This document shows positions 1 to 10,964 of a stretch of DNA of 64,000 bases, piece after piece. Source of the stretch: Aristolochia californica (Eukaryota > Streptophyta > Magnoliopsida > Piperales > Aristolochiaceae); assembly GCA_029961685.1 (NCBI GenBank), contig JARWKL010000016.1, forward strand, positions 2,113,001-2,177,000, in the 5' to 3' direction. Positions within the stretch are counted from its first letter, which is position 1, and every line of letters starts with the position of its first letter. Made by a program: the position numbers and the translations under genes. A model generated the notes under the pieces. That model saw only the letters and a program-made list of their open reading frames with translations. It made no database searches and had not been told where the DNA came from.

Positions 1-517
1 ATATCTTGGCTTAAGAGACCAAGTGATGGAGCAGGGGATGGATTTGTGACTTCAATAAGGGGATTGTTTAACTCACAGCGTCGAAAGGCCAAGGCTTTTG
101 TGCTGCGAACTATGAGGGGTGATGCAGACAGTGAGTTCCATGGTGAATGGAGTGAAAGTGAAGCTGATTTCTCCCCGTTTGCTAGACAACTTACGATAAC
201 AAAGGCTAAGAGGCTTATCAGAAGGCATACAAAGAAGTTCAGATCAAGAGCCCAAAAAGGTTGGATTAAGAAGTATTTACTTATTTTTTTAATCTTCCGG
301 AGCTTAAAATGGTTGCTTGATGTGGCGTTTTCTTATTCTTTTTGAAACTTTGCATCAATATTTTCTCTAAATAATAGTAGTATCCTGCTTGTATAATCTT
401 GTTCAACACCTTTGTTGTGTTTCAGGTGCCTCATCTCAGCAAAGAGACTCACTTCCCTCATCTCCAAGGGATACGAGCCCATACCAAAGTGATTCATCTA
501 GTGAGTCGTCCCCATAA
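1..517 (+). CDS. 3' end of an unidentified plant gene (last two coding exons visible)
   Basis: The frame is open from base 1. The first visible exon ends at 259 (aag/gt) and the last exon runs 426-517, closing at TAA 515-517; joining them keeps the frame (GGT codon split 1+2). The visible C-terminus is about 117 residues: a basic stretch (NSQRRKAKAFVLRTMRG), an acidic patch (GEWSESEADFSPFARQLTI), a very basic run (TKAKRLIRRHTKKFRSR) and a serine-rich tail (RDSLPSSPRDTSPYQSDSSS). The pattern resembles the disordered C-terminal tail of a large plant protein, but I do not recognise the family and assign no function. The body of the gene lies upstream of the window. Confidence 0.6.
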
Positions 518-978
518 CGAGAAATTCCATCATTTAAAGAACTTCTTAGATGTTGCGCTGTAGCTAACAACAGCCCGGCGTCAACACCCAGGTAGAAGAC
601 CTGTCCATGTTGAAATCTCCATCGGTTTGTACAGATCGGTTGACATGAGGAGGCAACACTCTTTAAGAAGAACCAAGATGGTTGTTGGGTAATTTTGAAT
701 AAACTGCTTGGGATTTATGATCCTAAGTGGGCAGCCAGTGGAGGCGTATTCGGGACTAGACTTACCTGATGGGATATTGATGGCTGCAAAGAAGGAAATA
801 TCCCAATGTTGAAGTAGGAAAACACGATTTGCTTTTCCTGTTACTTTAGATTATTTATCTGTTGTAAATTGTTGTGGCCTCCTCTGGTACGAAGAGCTGG
901 AAATCTTGGCTCTCAAGCATTCCATATTTTTTTGTAGGCATATTCTATGTTGAGAAAAGAAATAAAAGCCAGTGAAAT

Positions 979-1002
979 CTCTCTCTCTCTCTCTCTCTCT
1001 CT
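979..1002. repeat. (CT)12 microsatellite
   Basis: Twelve uninterrupted CT dinucleotides, read directly. They lie downstream of the first gene and outside coding sequence. Confidence 0.95.
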
Positions 1003-2785
1003 ATTTCTCATTTGTAGGCATATTAGAAAAATAATTCTTGATAAAAGATAATAACAAGAGTGGAGGAATGAATAAGTGTGACATGAGTATAACAAGGTTA
1101 CTCTACCACTTATAATACCCTATCGTGTATTTAGATCGGAGTTTGGTAGGCTCTTAACCGAGTTAACCGGATCACCGATCGACCAAACTTACTCTAGTCA
1201 ATTGAGTCTGACCCAGTTTTTCGATCTTTTTTAAAACATGAGTCACCAGGCCAACTAGTCCTGACTAGGTCTTCTAATATTAACATAAACCCCATGTATC
1301 TTCTTGGAATAGGGTCAAACACTCGTCTGTTTATGCATCACTGCAACAGCTGTGTTTGGAAGAAGTCTGTTCTGATCTCAGGAGAAGTGCTGGAAACACC
1401 AAAGCGGCAGAAGAGGCTGGGCTCTTTGAAACACAGCTGCCACTTTTAGATCATTTAACTCTTTGATGATTAGATAAAATGAAACGAGATAGAGACCATT
1501 TGAAGGTCTTTGTTTTCTTTTTCTTTTTAATTTTATTCTTCTTTCATGTCAAGCTGTTTGTTTGGGATTAGAGACAGTTCTAAATCCGATTCACTAACCG
1601 CTGAATTATGGAAATCCATTTGAAAATCTAAATTACTTCATTCCGATTATCAATTCCATTGTTCAAGTCGAATAAAACAAAACTCAGAGTCAAGTTCTAC
1701 AATGGAATACACAAACCTCAAGATTCTCGGAAGAAGGAATGAAGTTCATTTAGAGAAACCAAAATCAGATGGTTGGGATTTGCTGAAATAAAAATAAAAA
1801 AAACATTTGAAAGAGGAGGTCGTGGTTTGAATGATTTCAATCAATCTCAACCGAAGTTTACTGTCTAATCTTATCTGCAAACGGGGTTGGAAGAAGAAGA
1901 AAGAAGAAGAAGACAAAGGAGGGGAGGGAAGGAGAGAAGGGGTATCTGCAAATGGGGGCCGGCTCGACGATGCCTCCAGGACAAAATTCCTCTCTTCCCA
2001 AATGTTTATTTTGTCACTTTCTTCTCTCCCTTGCATCATTCTTTCTCTTTCTCGCTCTCGTCTTCTGCAGTCCAGTTTGTTTGTTTTTATCCACTCACAG
2101 ATTCCTCCACAAACTAGTATCAAAATCCCTTCTTAACTTTCACCGTCTCCTTCTCTTCAACGTCTCATGAGATATTGTTTCTCCTTCTTTCCTTCTACCT
2201 CTTTAATCAATATTTGGATTTTGCTTTTATTTCTTAATATTTTCATTTTATAATAAAATAAAATTACTAATTTTCTTAATTTATATAAATCTCGATTCAT
2301 ATCGAAAAGTTGGCCGAAACTTTTATATGACCTAAAATAACCCTTTATGTGTTAAATATAGTTAAAGAATAGATTTGGCATCATCGAATGTTTGGGTGTA
2401 TACTTAGTCGGACCGACTCAATCCTAATCGTGACCTGTATACCGAGAGCAACAAACACATGTGTAGGGCCATGGCTAAGTGGCACATGGGGTAGGTAGTA
2501 AACAATGTGACATGTTTTTTTTTTTTGTTTTTTTGTTTTATCCCTTAAAACCTAACTTGGAAGGTATATTTCATGAAAACTTGTTTTTATCCCTAAACCC
2601 TAATCGAACCTCATCTCCACCCTCGTAATAGGTTTTTGTGATTTTGAATAAATTTGATAAAATACCTATATTTATTTTTTTATAAAAATTTATCAATTAA
2701 ATTAACCTTTTAAAACGAAAAATATTTTTTTAAAAAATTATATGTTTTATCTAAATTAATGTGGGTTTTTAGGTTCCCACATTAA

Positions 2786-2815
2786 CCCAACCCAACCCAA
2801 CCCAACCCAACCCAA
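2786..2815. repeat. Pentanucleotide tandem repeat, six CCCAA units
   Basis: Six exact CCCAA units in tandem, about 225 bases upstream of the DXS start codon. It is not the plant telomere repeat (CCCTAAA). It could be a variable simple repeat in the DXS promoter. Confidence 0.9.
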
Positions 2816-3040
2816 TTCCATCTCCATTCATTCGCGACAAGTTGAGAAATATCTCGTCTCTTCTCCCACTGTCATCACGGGAGAAAATGACTGTTACAAT
2901 CAATTTTCGCTTGCAATCACAACAGTTGTCTTTAAAGCGAACAGAGAGTTCAGAACCAGTTTAGCTGTCGCCTCGTTGCCTGTAACGCCTCTCTCTCTCT
3001 CTTACCGGCCTCAGACCAGAGGCGCAAAGTTGCCGAAGTC

Positions 3041-6000
3041 ATGGAAGTACTGGGTTCCTTTCCGGGAGGTTTTCCAGCTTCCTCTGCATTACGTAAAGCA
3101 GTAAACCCGGCGAATACTTGCATAAGACAGGTGCCGCTTCGTTCCCATTTCTCTTTCTCTCTGAATCGTTCTCCGTTGGTATGTTTCTACAAAGGGTGTT
3201 TGAATCATCGTGTTTTAACTTTTGTTCTTTCCGGTTTGTACTCGTTGTGGATTTAATGTGGTGTTTCTTGTACGGATTGTGCTTTCTTGTTGGGCTCCTT
3301 CAGCACTGTGTCAGAGCAAGTAGATCATCAGATGATGAAAGAAAGATGGTCATTAGAAAAGAGAAGAATGGGCGGAGGATTGATTTCACTGGAGAGAAAC
3401 CTGAGACTCCGTTGTTGGACACCGTCAACTACCCCATTCAAATGAAGAATCTATCTTCACAGGTTATTTTGAGAGCAAGCAAGAACTCCGATATAAATGA
3501 ATCTCTGTATTTTCTTTTTCTCTTTGTCTTTCTCTATTACAAACTGGTCTATGATGTGTCTACAGGATCTTGAACAGTTAGCAGCAGAACTAAGAGCTGA
3601 TATTGTATACAAGGTATCAAAAACTGGTGGGCATTTGAGTTCTAGTTTAGGAGTGGTGGAGTTGTCTGTGGCTCTTCATCATGTCTTCAATGCTCCCGAC
3701 GATAAGATCATATGGGATGTCGGTCACCAGGTTTGAAGATGCCACCTTGGCTATTTTCTTTTCCTTGGTTGTTTTTGAAGAAAATAATCCAGAGTACCTT
3801 ATTGTTCTGTTTGCTTTCAATTTGGATGCTGTGGCCTGGCTTCTGTTGCAGGCGTACGCGCACAAGATTTTGACTGGGAGACGGTCGAGAATGCAAACCA
3901 TTAGGCAGACAGCGGGGATTGCAGGTTTTCCCAGAAGGGATGAAAGCATTTATGATGCATTCGGTGCAGGCCACAGTTCCACAAGCATCTCAGCCGGCCT
4001 TGGTATCTTCGAAACTCCCGCCCATCCTTCAATTTTCTCATTTGTTCGTGTAGTCCCCTCTCAGTGATTCAAAGCTCAAAATCACATTCTCTCTGTGTTT
4101 TTCTCGTGTATGAAATGTATCAGGATTCAGGCCAATTTTTTAAATTTCATTCGTATTGTTTATATGTTTTCTCTCCGTATTTAAATGTTTGTTCACATTT
4201 TTCTCTTTTCTTCTAATCTTTCCAGGAATGGCAGTCGCCAGAGATCTATTGGGGAAAAGCAATCATGTCATCTCTGTGATTGGGGACGGAGCAATGACTG
4301 CTGGACAAGCCTACGAAGCATTGAACAACTCTGGTTTTCTTGACGCGAACCTGATTGTAATATTGAATGACAACAAACAGGTCTCCCTACCCACCGCCAC
4401 TCTCGATGGTCCTGCAACTCCTGTCGGAGCTCTTAGTGCTGCTCTCACCAGACTCCAAGCCAGTACTGAGTTCCGAAAGCTCAGGGAGGCTGCCAAGGTC
4501 CTTGCTTCTTCACTTACCTGACTCTGCAAAATTCCCGGATAGAAACTGATTTTATTTATTCTCCGTTACAGAGTATTACAAGGAAAATTGGGGGAACAAC
4601 CCATGAAGTTGCATCCAAGGTTGATGAATATGCAAGAGGAATGATCAGTGCTTCTGGGTCATGTTTCTTTGAGGAGCTCGGTCTGTATTATATTGGCCCT
4701 GTAGATGGCCACAGCATCAAAGATCTAGTTACAATACTTCAGAATGTGAAGGCTATGCCTGCCCCTGGCCCTGTTCTCATTCACATTGTCACTGAGAAAG
4801 GGAAAGGATATCCTCCTGCAGAGGCTGCAGCTGATAAAATGCATGGTAAAAAAAAAAAATCCTTTTTACTCTCTGTAATCGGTCTGTCCAGCTTAGTTTC
4901 TACGAGATCCCCATTTTAATTTTTTATCTTTTTCAGGTGTTGGAAAGTTTGATCCGGTAACAGGGAAGCAAATCAAAGCCAAGTCCTCTACGCTCTCATA
5001 TACTCAATATTTTGCCGAGTCCCTCATCAAAGAAGCAGAGGTAGATGACAAGATTGTAGCCATACATGCTGCTATGGGTGGTGGAACTGGCCTGAATTTC
5101 TTCCAGAAGTGGTTCCCTGATCGTTGCTTCGACGTGGGGATTGCCGAGCAGCACGCGGTTACATTTGCAGCTGGCCTGGCCACTGAAGGTCTGAAGCCTT
5201 TCTGTGCAATCTATTCATCGTTTCTTCAACGAGGTTACGATCAGGTAAGTCGTATTCTGTTTCATGGAGTTTCAGCATTCTGGGGTAAATGAGAATGATT
5301 GGTGGGACTCAATAGAACTGCGTGAATCAGGTGGTACACGACGTGGATCTTCAGAAACTGCCTGTTCGATTCGCACTGGATCGAGCAGGTTTGGTTGGAG
5401 CAGACGGTCCCACACACTGCGGGGCATTCGATGTCGCATACATGGCCTGCTTGCCAAACATGGTCGTCATGGCTCCGTCTGATGAAGCAGAACTCATGCA
5501 TATGGTTGCGACTGCGGCGGTCATTGATGACAGACCCAGTTGCTTTAGGTTCCCAAGAGGTAATGGCATCGGTGCAGCTCTTCCGCCGAACAACAAAGGA
5601 ACTCCTCTTGAGGTCAGTCACCTGAGCCGCCTCAAACCATTTTTAGAACAAACCGTCTGGTTTTCATTGAACTAAACACCCTCCCTCTGAGCACAGATTG
5701 GAAGGGGCAGGATTCTGATGGAAGGCGACAGAGTAGCTATTCTTGGTTTTGGTACTATTGTCCAAAACTGCATCAAAGCTGCGAAAGCACTTCAGTCTCG
5801 TGACATTGCTGTAACAGTTGTGGATGCTCGATTCTGTAAGCCTCTCGACGCGGAGCTGATCAGAAGACTTGCAAGAGAGCATGAGATTCTGATCACCGTT
5901 GAAGAAGGTTCAGTTGGGGGTTTTGGGTCTCATGTGTCTCATTTCCTAAGCTTGAATGGTCTCCTCGACGGGAGTCTCAAGGTACATTTCCGAACTCTTT

Positions 6001-6211
6001 GGGACATTTTTTGAAATTTCTAGGCAGAAGAGACTGTTGAGACCTTTCTGGGTTTCTGATGCAGTGGAGAGCAATGGTGCTTCCAGATAGGTACATAGAC
6101 CATGGTTCCCCTGAAGATCAGATTGAAGAAGCTGGATTGTCGTCCAGTCACATAACTGCCACAGTCCTGTCTCTGTTGGGAAGACATAAAGAAGCTCTTC
6201 AGTTCAAGTGA
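3041..6211 (+). CDS. DXS: 1-deoxy-D-xylulose-5-phosphate synthase, DXS2-type, chloroplast precursor
   Basis: Ten exons: 3041-3178, 3304-3462, 3566-3730, 3852-4002, 4226-4497, 4572-4845, 4937-5244, 5331-5612, 5697-5981, 6065-6211. All junctions are GT-AG, the frame is kept throughout, and the product is 726 residues, normal for plant DXS. The enzyme condenses pyruvate and glyceraldehyde-3-phosphate with thiamine diphosphate, the first and often flux-controlling step of the plastid MEP pathway. Visible motifs: Ser/Arg-rich N-terminus fitting a transit peptide (about 1-60), the thiamine-diphosphate motif from GDGAMTAGQ (residue 224) to NDN (252-254), the catalytic Glu in GIAEQHAV (about 457), and DRAG (506-509) in the transketolase pyrimidine domain. 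Phrases such as [21 protein letters not shown] and [13 protein letters not shown] fit the DXS2 clade better than housekeeping DXS1, from memory. DXS2 genes usually serve specialised isoprenoids. No lesion was seen. Confidence 0.95.
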
Positions 6212-7078
6212 TTCATTTTTAAATATTTACATGAGAACATCTCCTTGGACGAGTTCCTCACATCCTGTAAATGGGTAGCAAACCAGGGAAAAGATGAGAT
6301 GATGTTGTTGGGTTTTCTAGCCTTGTATAATCTCGATCTGTCCTGTTGCAAGGGATAAAAGTATAAGACAAGAAGATTTGAAGATTTAGAAAGAAAGAAA
6401 AGGAGAATTTGCCCTCTTTGATTGGAGAGAGGAGAAAAGGAAAATCTTTTCATCTCTTTTATCCTCAATCAAAGCCTAAGAACCTGCTTGTCTCATGATG
6501 TCATCGTTTATTTTTCTATTGGAGCCTCTATCATATGCATTGTAGCCTTGTGGTGGCCTTGAGCAAAACATCACCCATTTAGAATATAGAGCTTTTGGAT
6601 GTGGGAGAAGCAAGATCAATTTTTTTTTTGTTTTTTTTTTTTAAATCAAATCTTCGTTGAATTAATTTTTATGATAATAAATACTTTTAATTTATTAATT
6701 ATATAAATTAAAATATTTTAAAAACATAAATGTCTCAATAAGGTTATGGTAATACAATCGATAAAAGGCCGTAAACAGCTCGAGTAAAAAAAATCCATTC
6801 GAACTAAGTAGAAGTATTTGCTCCAAAGCTTTGGAGATGAAACCATGTGGATCAACATCAAACACCTAAAAGACTTTCTAGATGTCTAGTGCTCCCAAAT
6901 GAAAAATATGATATAAAGAAGAGAATGAGTAACCTTTTATAATATACTTAAATAAAACATATACTTAAACATATAATTAACAAAAATAAACGTGGTTACT
7001 ACACTTATAAGTGATTTAACGTGTAGTATTAGAATATATTAATATCCTAATTAATAAAAAACTATATTATATTATGTA

Positions 7079-7540
7079 ATGATTATAGTTTATTATAAAT
7101 TAAAACAATAATTACGTGTGACTAGCATAAATTATATAATATTAATTAAAAAAATTAAAAAATAACACAAGAGAATATAATAAAAAAAACCTAATGGTTT
7201 AATTAATTATAACAATTGGATAATTAAACCAATTAATGATTACAATTTATTATAAATTAATATACTAACTACATGTGACTAGAATAAATTATTTAAAATA
7301 AATAAAAAATTTAAAAATAACATAAGTGAATATAATAAATAAATAAATTATTTTGTAATAACATAAGATATAGTTTAACATTAAAACTCACTATTTTAAT
7401 AAAAAATAAAAAATACATAATAAATAAATAAATATATTAATGTATCAATAACATAATACATATTATTAATTAATAATATATTAACAAAAAATGAAAAAAC
7501 TAATGGTTTAATTAATTGGATAATTAAACCAATTATGACG
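7079..7540. repeat. Diverged AT-rich repeats
   Basis: A unit containing tttattataaattaa, then a ...gtgactag(c/a)ataaatta core, then aataacataagtgaatataataaa recurs in diverged form near 7085-7185 and 7245-7340. A second motif, taatggtttaattaatt followed by ggataattaaacc, occurs at about 7192-7232 and again at 7501-7530; it contains a short inverted repeat (ggtttaatta / taattaaacc). These may be remnants of a tandem array or of a MITE-like element. Confidence 0.5.
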
Positions 7541-7543
7541 ATG

Positions 7544-7576
7544 GTTTAATTTTTCCTAACTTAGGAAAAATTAAAC
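7544..7576. repeat. Perfect 16-bp inverted repeat with one-base spacer
   Basis: Left arm gtttaatttttcctaa (7544-7559), spacer c (7560), right arm ttaggaaaaattaaac (7561-7576). The arms are exact reverse complements. The palindrome sits exactly at the boundary between very AT-rich DNA and the G-rich block. Confidence 0.9.
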
Positions 7577-7935
7577 ATCGTCTTCATCTTCCTTAGCGAC
7601 GGGCCAGTGGGCAACGGAGGCGACTCTCCGACGATACGCCGAGAGGGAGAAAATAGGGAGGCCGAGAGAGAAGAGAAGCCGGGAGGCCGAGGGGCTTTGT
7701 GACAGAGGCTCGGCTTCCCGTGCTCTGCGATGGAGGTCGAGAGGGAGAGGAGAGGGAGGCCGAATGGGGGGGGGGAGGGGGGGGGGGTGGAAGAGTGGGA
7801 GGCCGAGAGGGAGGAAGGCCAACGGGGGGTGGGGGAAGATAGGAGAAAAAAAAACACTTTGCTGAAGGATTGCAGAGGAGCAGAGATCGTTGGGAGACGA
7901 AGGCCGAGGAGAATTGCGGGGGGAGGGGGGGGGGA
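7577..7935. repeat. Purine/G-rich low-complexity block
   Basis: The + strand is strongly purine-biased, with repeated gggaggccgagaggga-like motifs and G-runs near 7767-7789, 7825-7833 and 7917-7932. Proline/serine-rich ORFs on the minus strand here are compositional artefacts. The composition differs sharply from flanking DNA, so it may be an inserted or expanded sequence. The G-runs could form quadruplexes. Confidence 0.6.
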
Positions 7936-10900
7936 TAGGTAGGAAACAACTTTTTCCCGTTTGTGTAATCTCACTTCAATTCAAGTCTTTCTACACTAAC
8001 ACCATTTTTTAATGAACTAGGTAATGCAGGGGGAATTCATACCACTTCATTGTGGACGAACCCCCCCAAAAGGACAAACTATATTTTTTTCAAGCTCAAT
8101 GGTTCAATTTTTGAATGTTGACAATTTGTTTATTTAAGTTGGTTTTGCTCTAAACAACCATAATCTTAATGCTTAAGGGAAAATGACCACTTCTAAACAC
8201 TCCCACACCTTGAAATTGAATTTGAAGATTGAATTTGAGTATTTGAAAAGCTATCTCTCAAGGAGATAAGTATTTTTTGTGCCAGTACATTGAAAATTTT
8301 ATTTATTTGGTGTTGTTGTTGTTAAACCTTTGCTCTAAGTACTTTGGAATCATATGTTAGTCTAGTAAAAGATTTGTTTCGGTGTTTGCATAATTGTTCA
8401 TAATTGCAGCCTGAATTTTCAAATCCAATATTCAACATGCACTTAGTTTGAAATCTTTTGATTGATCTTGATTGAGTATAATTGAACTAGCTCTATTACA
8501 TTTTGAAATCATTTAAACAAGTTTAGATTATTATTCATGAGCAAGAATTTTGAAATCAAGTTGATTTAACTATAATCTCCTGTTCTTGAAAAACCAATCC
8601 GAAATTTACATCTGGCTTTAAAATTTGAAATCAAATCAATTAAATACTTATTGAGATATTGTAACATAAAGATAGCACATAATATTGAATATATTTTATT
8701 TTTTATTTTTTGTGTTCGCATTATAAAATCAGCCTATTGAGAGGCTCTGTGTTGACTCAAAAGCAAACATTCTCAGTCAAGACCTTTACTTAACTCATCG
8801 AGAGAGTTTTTGATTTGTTTGTTGAGGTGATGAGAAAATCCATGTATTGGTCTAAATATAGTATTTAATACAACAATTTTATCACATATATAATATGATA
8901 TGATATAAGATAAAAATAAAAATAAAAAATAAATTATATTATAATATGTAAATTATATAAATTTTGTATTAGAAAAATGAATTTTAAAATATATAAGTTA
9001 GAAACTTTAAACCAATGCAAGGAACTTTTAGCTTTTGCCTTTAACACTCTAGCACATGTCTCCTTAAATGATGGATTCTTTTTGCTAGCTAATGCTTGAG
9101 CCCTAATAGGATTCATACTCTGGACAAAGAGTGGGAACAAATCAAGCTACTCTTCAGTTTTTCCCTCTACCTTCCTGTCTCTTTGGGATGATAGACACAA
9201 ATTTCTTGTTATACACTATCCATCTCACCAAGGAAATCATTAAGAGACTTACCACCCCCCTGCATGGTGAAAAATCATGCACACAAATCATAAACCCAAC
9301 ATAAATTTTGACCCTGGCAAAATCCCCAGTGATGTCACCTGGAATCCCTTAATAGTCTTACTTAATATCACTTGACTACTAATTTAAAGCTCCATTATAT
9401 TGATAAGCCTCACATAACTGAATCAATCTTCAATTACATGAGAATGTGGATCCTCATAAATGAACTTGAGTTACTTTTTAGATCCACACCCACATTACAT
9501 AATTCTTGCTATTCAGCTTGTGAAGTCAAGGTCCATCCCATAATGACTAGCCAACTTAGGAAATTCTAAAAGTCTTGTACCAAACCAGTTGATAAATGAA
9601 AATTGTATAAATTAACTTCTGGCACCAATCAAAAGCTTTTTGAGAGTGATTCCCAAATCACTGTGTGATGCCTTTTTCCCCCTCTCTTAACCATATTATC
9701 TTTATGACATTAATGTAGCAAAAATGTAGCAAATAGTGTAGTTTGACCTCTAATGTAAAACCCTCAGAAATTACTTCTCAACTCCATCTACCAAATAAAA
9801 ATAAAACAAATACTAAATTAATATTAAACTCTGAATAAGCTTAAAAAGACCAATTTATTCATGGAAAATATCTTTTCTATCCATATACACATATGCCCCA
9901 GTCACCAAATTATAAAGAACGGAAAGGCATCAAGGAACATCTGAAGTAAGGTTTCTAACCATTTCGATCATGGAAAATAGGATTGCTCAGATCTATAACA
10001 TATGCAGCACAGGTTATTGGATGTTCATACACCAAATTGATACATGCTTGGAAAAGAATGAAGTCAATAGCTCGGCACAAATATGTGACCAATCAGATAG
10101 AAGTTAGGTTTTGCCAAATTGAAGGAGAAATTTGATGGCAAACAATTAGATACCATAAACATATGATGGTGGTGGATAGAGTCAAGTAAGTTCTCACAGC
10201 AGTACGGGAATTGCAGGCATCCATGCATATGTCCAAGAAAGAGCCACTAAAAGAATGAAAGAATGCTCGATGTTGAGGTTACACAATGATGCAGACATGC
10301 CAATCTTGTTTTGTAGGATAGCGAGGATAAAATCAGAGAAAAGCGGATCCTCTCTGAAGCCAGCGACAAGCTTTTCGCATCCACTGTCTTACTTTCCAGT
10401 TGCTGGCTAGTAGTCTACTGATCAATTCTTGTTTATTTTACAAGTTTCCCTTGAAAAGGTGGACCAATCTCTCTAGGCTGTTTATCTCAGTTACCCCATA
10501 AAACTGTTATCTGAGTGCTGAATCCTTGACTGGGTCATGCTTTGAAATTTTTCCCATTTGCGTCATAAGAAACATCCACAAGATTATCTATTACCATTGG
10601 TTGCTACCACTTGTACATCACTTGCACAAATGTCCCATTCACAAGTCTTCTGCATAGTGAGCCTTTTGTTGCAAAGAGAACACAATGAGAACCATTAGCA
10701 TTCTCTACATAATTTCTCTTCATAATTTAAGTATTTTTACCTGTGAGACACCAAAATAATGCATGTATACTACATGAATAGACTTGCAAGAATATTGAAT
10801 GCCATGTGGTCAACAACAATGTCCACATCTCTATATCAATTTCCCTTCAAGTACTAACCAACCCACCATATCATCGAGAGTTGCAGCATAAATGTTGATT

Positions 10901-10964
10901 TAGGAACATAATCCAAGCCCCTAACCTTCTCATTGAAATTCCGATAGTTGTGATGGATTTCACT

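Larger units (their letters stand above)
518..3040. other. Intergenic spacer between the unidentified gene and DXS
   Basis: No convincing gene was seen. It holds a (CT)12 microsatellite at 979-1002, a GA/CT-rich low-complexity patch at about 1890-2060 that produces several overlapping spurious ORFs on both strands, AT-rich DNA at 2200-2760, and six CCCAA units at 2786-2815. The last 150 bases, with a short CT run near 2990-3002, probably include the DXS promoter and leader. Confidence 0.6.
6212..10964. other. Long AT-rich intergenic region
   Basis: About 4.7 kb without a convincing gene. The DXS 3' UTR probably covers the first 300 bases. Bases 6600-7540 are very AT-rich with diverged internal repeats; 7544-7576 is a perfect palindrome; 7577-7935 is an abrupt G/purine-rich block. 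From 8000 to 10870 the sequence is unremarkable, and the short ORFs on both strands carry no motif I recognise. The last 90 bases before the PPR stop look like decayed coding sequence (see findings). Confidence 0.55.

Noticed and set aside
1746..2170. Overlapping ORFs on both strands with a hydrophobic stretch (LLSLASFFLFLALVFC)
   Set aside because: CT/GA-rich low-complexity sequence; frames on both strands are open because of composition, and no homologue or clear promoter was recognised.
7561..7974. Pro/Ser-rich ORFs of 83-137 codons on the minus strand
   Set aside because: They lie in a simple purine/pyrimidine-skewed block, overlap in three frames, and have no domain or splice structure; compositional artefacts.
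8934..9140. 68-codon minus-strand ORF (SMNPIRAQALASKKNPSFKE...) as a gag-like remnant
   Set aside because: No diagnostic motif (zinc knuckle, protease, RT) and no flanking LTR could be seen.
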